Source of the DNA: Halomonadaceae bacterium T82-2 | Lineage (GTDB): Bacteria; Pseudomonadota; Gammaproteobacteria; Pseudomonadales; Halomonadaceae | Direction: 5' to 3' | DNA: 64,000 nucleotides | Assembly: GCA_001577635.1 (NCBI GenBank) | Contig: LSBP01000001.1 | Span: 331,675-395,674, forward strand | Notes under the pieces: generated by a model | What the model saw: the letters and a program-made list of their open reading frames with translations, nothing else | Database searches by the model: none | Told to the model about the DNA's origin: nothing | Translations under genes and position numbers: made by a program | Shown: positions 59,831 through 64,000 of the stretch, one piece after another | Position numbering within the stretch: the stretch's first letter is position 1 | Layout: the number at the start of each line of letters is the position of its first letter

Positions 59831-60262
59831 TCAGAGACCCTCCACGTTGAGGCCCATGCTGCGGGCGCTACCGGCAATGGTACGCACCGCGGCGTCGAGA
59901 TCGGCAGCCGTCAGATCCGGCTCCTTGGTCTTGGCGATCTCTTCGAGCTGCTCGCGGGTCACGGTGCCGACCTTGGTCTTGTTCGGCTCGCCGGAGCCGG
60001 ACTTGATACCGGCTGCCTTCTTCAGCAGGACGGCCGCGGGCGGCGTCTTGGTGATGAAGGTGAAGCTGCGGTCGGAGTAGACGGTGATGACCACGGGCGT
60101 CGGCAGACCCGGCTCGATGTCCTGGGTCGCGGCGTTGAACGCCTTGCAGAATTCCATGATGTTGACACCGTGCTGACCCAGCGCGGGGCCCACGGGGGGA
60201 CTCGGGTTGGCCTTGCCCGCTGCGACCTGCAGCTTGATGTAGGCCTGGACTTTCTTAGCCAT
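59831..60262 (-). CDS. rplK: 50S ribosomal protein L11
   Basis: 143 residues, [20 protein letters not shown] with the proline-rich hinge typical of the thiostrepton-site protein. GTPase-centre component needed for RelA activation. A 92-nt gap from nusG contains hairpin GGGCCGC-CGCA-GCGGCCC (60310..60327). Confidence 0.99.
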   Translation of the reverse strand: MAKKVQAYIKLQVAAGKANPSPPVGPALGQHGVNIMEFCKAFNAATQDIEPGLPTPVVITVYSDRSFTFITKTPPAAVLLKKAAGIKSGSGEPNKTKVGTVTREQLEEIAKTKEPDLTAADLDAAVRTIAGSARSMGLNVEGL

Positions 60263-60354
60263 GTTGCACTCCAGTTGGGTAGTAGCGCCTTGCGGCTCCC
60301 CGGTTTAACGGGCCGCCGCAGCGGCCCGACGAAAATCGGCTCGGCGAGGCTCGC

Positions 60355-60888
60355 TCAGTCCTTCTCGACCTGAGAGAACTCGAGCTCGACCGGCGTGGCA
60401 CGCCCGAAGATCAGCACGCTGACCTGCAGACGGCTCTTCTCGTAGTTGACTTCCTCGACGACCCCGTTGAAATCGGCGAACGGGCCGTCGATGACGCGCA
60501 CCACTTCACCCGGCTCGAAGAGCGTCTTCGGCCGCGGCTTGTCGGTGCCGTCCTGAACACGGCGCAGGATGGCGTCGGCTTCCTTCTGGGTGATCGGCGC
60601 CGGCTTCTCGGGCGTGCCGCCGATGAACCCCATGACGCGCGGGGTCTCGTTGACCAGGTGCCAGGTCTGGTCATTCATCTCCATCTCGACCAGCACGTAG
60701 CCGGGATAGAACTTGCGCTCGCTCTTGCGCCGCTTGCCGTCGCGCATCTCGACGACTTCTTCGGTAGGCACCAGGATCTCGCCGAACTGATCCTCCATGC
60801 CATAAAGCTTCACACGCTCGATCAGCGAGCGCATGACATGCTTCTCGAAGCCGGAGTAGGCGTGAACGACGTACCAACGCTTGGACAT
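60355..60888 (-). CDS. nusG: Transcription elongation/antitermination factor NusG
   Basis: 177 residues from [20 protein letters not shown]; a longer frame to 60948 overlaps secE. NGN domain then KOW motif ([20 protein letters not shown]). It couples polymerase to Rho and, through S10, to the ribosome. It lies 8 bp after secE. Confidence 0.99.
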   Translation of the reverse strand: MSKRWYVVHAYSGFEKHVMRSLIERVKLYGMEDQFGEILVPTEEVVEMRDGKRRKSERKFYPGYVLVEMEMNDQTWHLVNETPRVMGFIGGTPEKPAPITQKEADAILRRVQDGTDKPRPKTLFEPGEVVRVIDGPFADFNGVVEEVNYEKSRLQVSVLIFGRATPVELEFSQVEKD

Positions 60889-60896
60889 GGAATCTC

Positions 60897-61265
60897 CTAA
60901 CCGATGATGCTGGACATGGCCCAGCCCAGCAGGGTGTCGATCAGCCACAGCATCAGGCCGACCAGCAGCACGGCCACCAGCACGATGGCCGTCGTCTGGA
61001 CGGTTTCCTGACGCGTCGGCCAGACGACGCGCTGGATTTCACGGCGAGAGCTGCGAGCCAGTTCGACGAGGCTGCGCCCTTTCGCCGTGGTCAGTGCCAC
61101 GCCGGCAGCGGCAAGACCCAGGGCGACCACGCCCAGCACGCGATACAAGAGCGCCTGATCCGCAAAGTAGGCATTGCCGACCACGGCCAGCGCAACGAGA
61201 ACGACGACCACCGCCCACTTGAGACCGTCGTGGCGCGACTCTTGCACCTCGGCGTTTTGTTTCAT
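60897..61265 (-). CDS. secE: Protein translocase subunit SecE
   Basis: 122 residues with three membrane segments (about 19-35, 42-60 and 92-114), like the E. coli type. The conserved amphipathic part is [20 protein letters not shown]. The ATG at 61265 has GAGGAG ten bases away, slightly long spacing. It lies 73 bp downstream of tRNA-Trp, probably on a shared transcript. SecY partner at 34,167. Confidence 0.96.
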   Translation of the reverse strand: MKQNAEVQESRHDGLKWAVVVVLVALAVVGNAYFADQALLYRVLGVVALGLAAAGVALTTAKGRSLVELARSSRREIQRVVWPTRQETVQTTAIVLVAVLLVGLMLWLIDTLLGWAMSSIIG

Positions 61266-61338
61266 GACAATGGAACTCCTCAAGGTGCGGCAATCGAAAA
61301 GACGGAAGTATATGGGACAACGCCAGCCTGGGGAAGAC

Positions 61339-61414
<76 letters not shown>

Positions 61415-61520
61415 GCATGGATAGCGCGGCAACCTGTTGCAGGTTGCGACGCGACAGCGGGCAGGATGATAGCGTAACCAACTTGCCCTGACAACCCCGT
61501 CGTTTCGAGGCTTTCGAAAG

Positions 61521-61550
61521 CAGGAAGGCGAGCCAAGGCTCGCCTTCCTG
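61521..61550. other. Perfect 30-bp inverted repeat between tRNA-Thr and tRNA-Trp
   Basis: CAGGAAGGCGAGCC (61521..61534) and GGCTCGCCTTCCTG (61537..61550) around AA. It makes a very stable hairpin but has no clear T tract on either strand. It lies where related genomes carry a second tuf gene and may be a former tuf terminator or a tRNA-processing/termination structure. Confidence 0.7.
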
Positions 61551-61557
61551 TCGAAAC

Positions 61558-61632
61558 TGGAGCTCATGGACGGATTTGAACCGTCGACCTCACCCTTACC
61601 AAGGGTGTGCTCTACCCCTGAGCTACATGAGC
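61558..61632 (-). tRNA. tRNA-Thr (anticodon GGT)
   Basis: A 75-nt cloverleaf with encoded CCA; anticodon stem CACCC/GGGTG, loop TTGGTAA. Confidence 0.96.
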
Positions 61633-61646
61633 GTTACAACACTTTC

Positions 61647-61720
<74 letters not shown>

Positions 61721-61768
61721 CTACCCACTCTTCTTGCCGACTCGTCAGTCGCCGCGCCGGCATCAAAC

Positions 61769-61852
<84 letters not shown>

Positions 61853-61865
61853 AACGTGGCGGCAA

Positions 61866-61893
61866 ATTTTACCGCTTGAGACGATGGTGTCAA
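61866..61893 (-). promoter_or_regulatory. Promoter of the tRNA-Tyr-Gly-Thr-(Trp-secE) unit
   Basis: Minus-strand perfect TTGACA (-35, 61888..61893), 16-nt spacer, TAAAAT (-10, 61866..61871), 13 bp upstream of tRNA-Tyr. Confidence 0.75.
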
Positions 61894-61959
61894 GCACTTA
61901 TTTTTCAGTAACTTGACGGCCCTTCCGGCCCGGCATCGCCTCGAACGCCGCGCATTGTG

Positions 61960-62799
61960 TCAAAGCAGCATGGAGATTGCAAGGCTTGCATGGATTTTTT
62001 CCAGCGACGCCGGCTGCGGCACCCGCGGTGCCCCCGACATGCGACCGGCACGCTCGGCGGCCGTCAACGGGAAGCAGGCTTCCAGCCCGGCATAAACCAT
62101 GTCGGGCCAGACGGCATGCGGAATGCGCAGCCCCCGCGACACGACCCGAGCGTCCCCACCGGTCAGCAGCAGCGGCAGGGCGACGCCCTCACGGTCGCAC
62201 ACCTCGCTGTAGATGCGATTCACGGCACTGACCGCGGCCAGGAAAATGCCGTGGTTGACCGCCGCGGCGGTGTTGCGGCCCGGCAGCAGCAGGTCGTCCG
62301 CCTCGCTGTCCGGGTCGATCGCCACATTGCGGGTTCCCAGCTTGAGGCTTTCCTTCATCAGACGCAGTCCGGGCACGATGTAGCCGCCCAGGTGACGGCC
62401 GCCCGGGAGCACGAAGTCGACGGTGATGGCACTGCCGCAATCCACCGTGCAGCAGCCGCCGGTCAGGTGATAGCCGGCCAGAACCCCCATCCAGCGGTCG
62501 ACGCCCAGCCGCTCGGGCTCTTCATAGCCACAAGCCACCCCCAGCGCCTCCGGCGTCGAGCGAGCCACGTGCACGGCATCCACCCGACGCTTCAGCAGGG
62601 CTACCGTGTCGTCCAGCACGGCGCGCCGGGCCACGCTGGAGATGCGCACGGTACTGACCACGTCGAGGTCTGGGATGTCCGCGCGGGGACGCCACTCCTC
62701 GCGTGTCCACACCGCGCCCCGGGAACGGATCTCGCTGCTGGCGATATCCTTCAGGCGCCACTTGGACAGCGTGTTGCCAATGTCCAGGTCAAGAATCAT
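61960..62799 (-). CDS. coaX: Type III pantothenate kinase CoaX
   Basis: 279 residues. First step of CoA synthesis by the type III enzyme: phosphate-binding LDIGNTLSKW at the N-terminus, GVDRWMGVLAGY, and adenine-site DCGSAITVDFV. The start overlaps the birA stop by four bases (ATGA). Members need a monovalent cation and resist CoA feedback, unlike CoaA. Confidence 0.97.
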   Translation of the reverse strand: MILDLDIGNTLSKWRLKDIASSEIRSRGAVWTREEWRPRADIPDLDVVSTVRISSVARRAVLDDTVALLKRRVDAVHVARSTPEALGVACGYEEPERLGVDRWMGVLAGYHLTGGCCTVDCGSAITVDFVLPGGRHLGGYIVPGLRLMKESLKLGTRNVAIDPDSEADDLLLPGRNTAAAVNHGIFLAAVSAVNRIYSEVCDREGVALPLLLTGGDARVVSRGLRIPHAVWPDMVYAGLEACFPLTAAERAGRMSGAPRVPQPASLEKIHASLAISMLL

Positions 62800-63782
62800 G
62801 ATCGCCCACGCACACTGATCTCGCCGCCGAACAGGCGCTCCTCGACACCCTCGCGGCGAACCAGCAGGCAGCCCGCGGCATCGACTCCCTCGGCGATCGC
62901 CGTCTGCCGCTCGTCGCCGCGAATGATGTCGATGGCAGTGGCCGCATAGGCATGACGACGATTCCATTCCGCCCGCCACGGGACGAAGCCGGTCGCTTCG
63001 AAGCCATCCAGCAGATCCAGCAGTTCCGCGATCAGCTCGGCGGCGAGCGCGTTGCGGCTCACATCGGGTGCCTGATCCGCGACCGCCGCCACCGGCTGGT
63101 CGATACGTGCGCGAATCTCCCGCGGCAGTGCCACGTTAAGACCGATGCCGATGACCACCTCGCAAGGCCCCTGGGCATCGCCACTGAGTTCCAGCAGGAT
63201 GCCGGCCAGCTTGCACAGTTCGCCAGAGTCCGGGTCCCGCATCAGGACGTCATTGGGCCATTTCAGCAGCGCCTCGACGCCGTGGCGCTCCAGCACTCGG
63301 GCCAGCACGACACCGACTGCCAGGCTTAGCCCCTCGAGCACAGTGGCCCCACCCTCGAATCGCCAGCCCACCGAGAGCAGCAGATTGCGCCCCCAGGGGC
63401 TCGCCCACTGGCGGCCACGACGCCCTCGACCGGCGCTCTGCCCTTCCGCCAGGCACACCTCGGCGTGCCCGGCGCCCTGGGCAAAGCGCTCGCGCACAAA
63501 GAGATTGGTGGAGGGCAACGTCTCCTCGACGAACAGCCGGGCCAGACGCCGGCGCGACTCGCGCGGCAGCTCGGCGATGATCGCCTGGCCGTCGAGCAAT
63601 TCGAGCGGCTGAGCTACACGATAGCCCCGCCCCTTGACCGCCTCGAGAGGAATATCCATGGCCTCGAGCTTCTTGAGCTGCTTCCAGATGGCCGTGCGCG
63701 AAACGCCGAGACGCTCGCCGAGCTGCTCGCCGGAATGATAGCCGCCGTCGCTCAACAAGCGTATGAGATCGCCGATGGTCAT
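62796..63782 (-). CDS. birA: Biotin-protein ligase / biotin operon repressor BirA
   Basis: 328 residues, the bifunctional class. N-terminal winged helix (GEQLGERLGVSRTAIWKQLK, GRGYRV) for operator binding, then ligase domain with biotin loop GRGRRGRQW and KWPNDVL, and a C-terminal SH3-like domain. It attaches biotin to acetyl-CoA carboxylase. GCGAGG precedes the ATG. Co-translated with coaX. Confidence 0.98.
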   Translation of the reverse strand: MTIGDLIRLLSDGGYHSGEQLGERLGVSRTAIWKQLKKLEAMDIPLEAVKGRGYRVAQPLELLDGQAIIAELPRESRRRLARLFVEETLPSTNLFVRERFAQGAGHAEVCLAEGQSAGRGRRGRQWASPWGRNLLLSVGWRFEGGATVLEGLSLAVGVVLARVLERHGVEALLKWPNDVLMRDPDSGELCKLAGILLELSGDAQGPCEVVIGIGLNVALPREIRARIDQPVAAVADQAPDVSRNALAAELIAELLDLLDGFEATGFVPWRAEWNRRHAYAATAIDIIRGDERQTAIAEGVDAAGCLLVRREGVEERLFGGEISVRGRS

Positions 63783-63910
63783 AGGCCTCGCCCCGCCGGA
63801 AAAACCGTCATTTTAGCGGAAGGCACAGGTCGGCGGGAATGTTAGCGACCAAAGTGGATACGTGGAGAGAAAGCAGGAAGAAAGCCGGCCACTTTTCCCG
63901 ACCCCAAACG

Positions 63911-63936
63911 CAAAAACCCCGGCCAGTGGGCCGGGG
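63911..63936 (-). terminator. Terminator of the rRNA operon
   Basis: Stem AACCCCGGCC (63914..63923 approximately) and GGCCGGGGTT, loop AGTG, followed by TTTTTG on the minus strand, 15 bp beyond the 5S 3' end. Confidence 0.8.
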
Positions 63937-63950
63937 TTCTGCGGGATAGA

Positions 63951-64000
63951 TGCCTGACGATGACCTACTCTCGCATGGAGAAGCTCCACACTACCATCGG
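63951..64000 (-). rRNA. rrf: 5S ribosomal RNA, 3' part (runs off the window)
   Basis: Minus-strand CCGATGGTAGTGTGG and CCATGCGAGAGTAGG match the conserved 3' half of gammaproteobacterial 5S rRNA, ending near TGCCTGACG. Only about 50 of roughly 115 nt are in the window. It implies an rRNA operon transcribed toward birA. Confidence 0.93.

Overview
The window looks like chromosome from a high-GC gammaproteobacterium, most likely a Halomonas-type halophile (Halomonadaceae). This rests on the gene order (birA-coaX-tRNA-secE-nusG-rpl/rpo, hisBHAF, divergent hmp/norR), the overall GC richness and an ectoine-synthase-like gene. No database search was possible, so the taxonomic call is an inference.

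Left part (1-31,000), mixed metabolism and regulation. The left edge holds a promoter-terminator pair that could make a roughly 165-nt GGA-rich small RNA. Next come an orphan EctC-like gene and an amidase on the minus strand, divergent from two tandem Crp/Fnr-type regulators. A tRNA trio (Phe-Gln-Thr) precedes yggX, mutY, asmA and a panZ-like acetyltransferase gene. The histidine genes hisB-H-A-F follow on the plus strand. A mixed block carries a CHAD protein, yjaG, an alkyltransferase-like gene, an amidotransferase-like protein lacking its nucleophile, selU-selD, radA bracketed by two copies of a structured repeat, an NlpE-type lipoprotein and an old yellow enzyme. Flavohemoglobin hmp is divergent from a NorR/FhpR activator, with visible NorR boxes and a sigma-54 promoter. 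A phytochrome-like diguanylate cyclase, ssb, a YajR-like transporter and uvrA complete this part.

Right part (31,000-64,000), the transcription and translation super-cluster, all on the minus strand. Reading leftwards from the right edge: the 3' end of a 5S rRNA and its terminator, birA-coaX, tRNAs Tyr-Gly-Thr-Trp, secE-nusG, rplKA, rplJL, rpoBC, the str genes (rpsL, rpsG, fusA, tuf), the S10 genes, the spc genes through secY-rpmJ, and the alpha genes (rpsM, rpsK, rpsD, rpoA, rplQ). Every expected gene of these operons is present and apparently intact. One tuf copy is seen; the usual second copy between tRNA-Thr and tRNA-Trp is absent.

The least explained signals are RNA-level. They are the candidate small RNA at the left edge, a stem-closed element between rpsJ and rplC where a 145-nt gap sits beside an unusually short S10 leader, a hairpin with an alternative pairing upstream of rpsM, and T-less GC-rich hairpins placed before each of rpoB, rpoC and rpoA.
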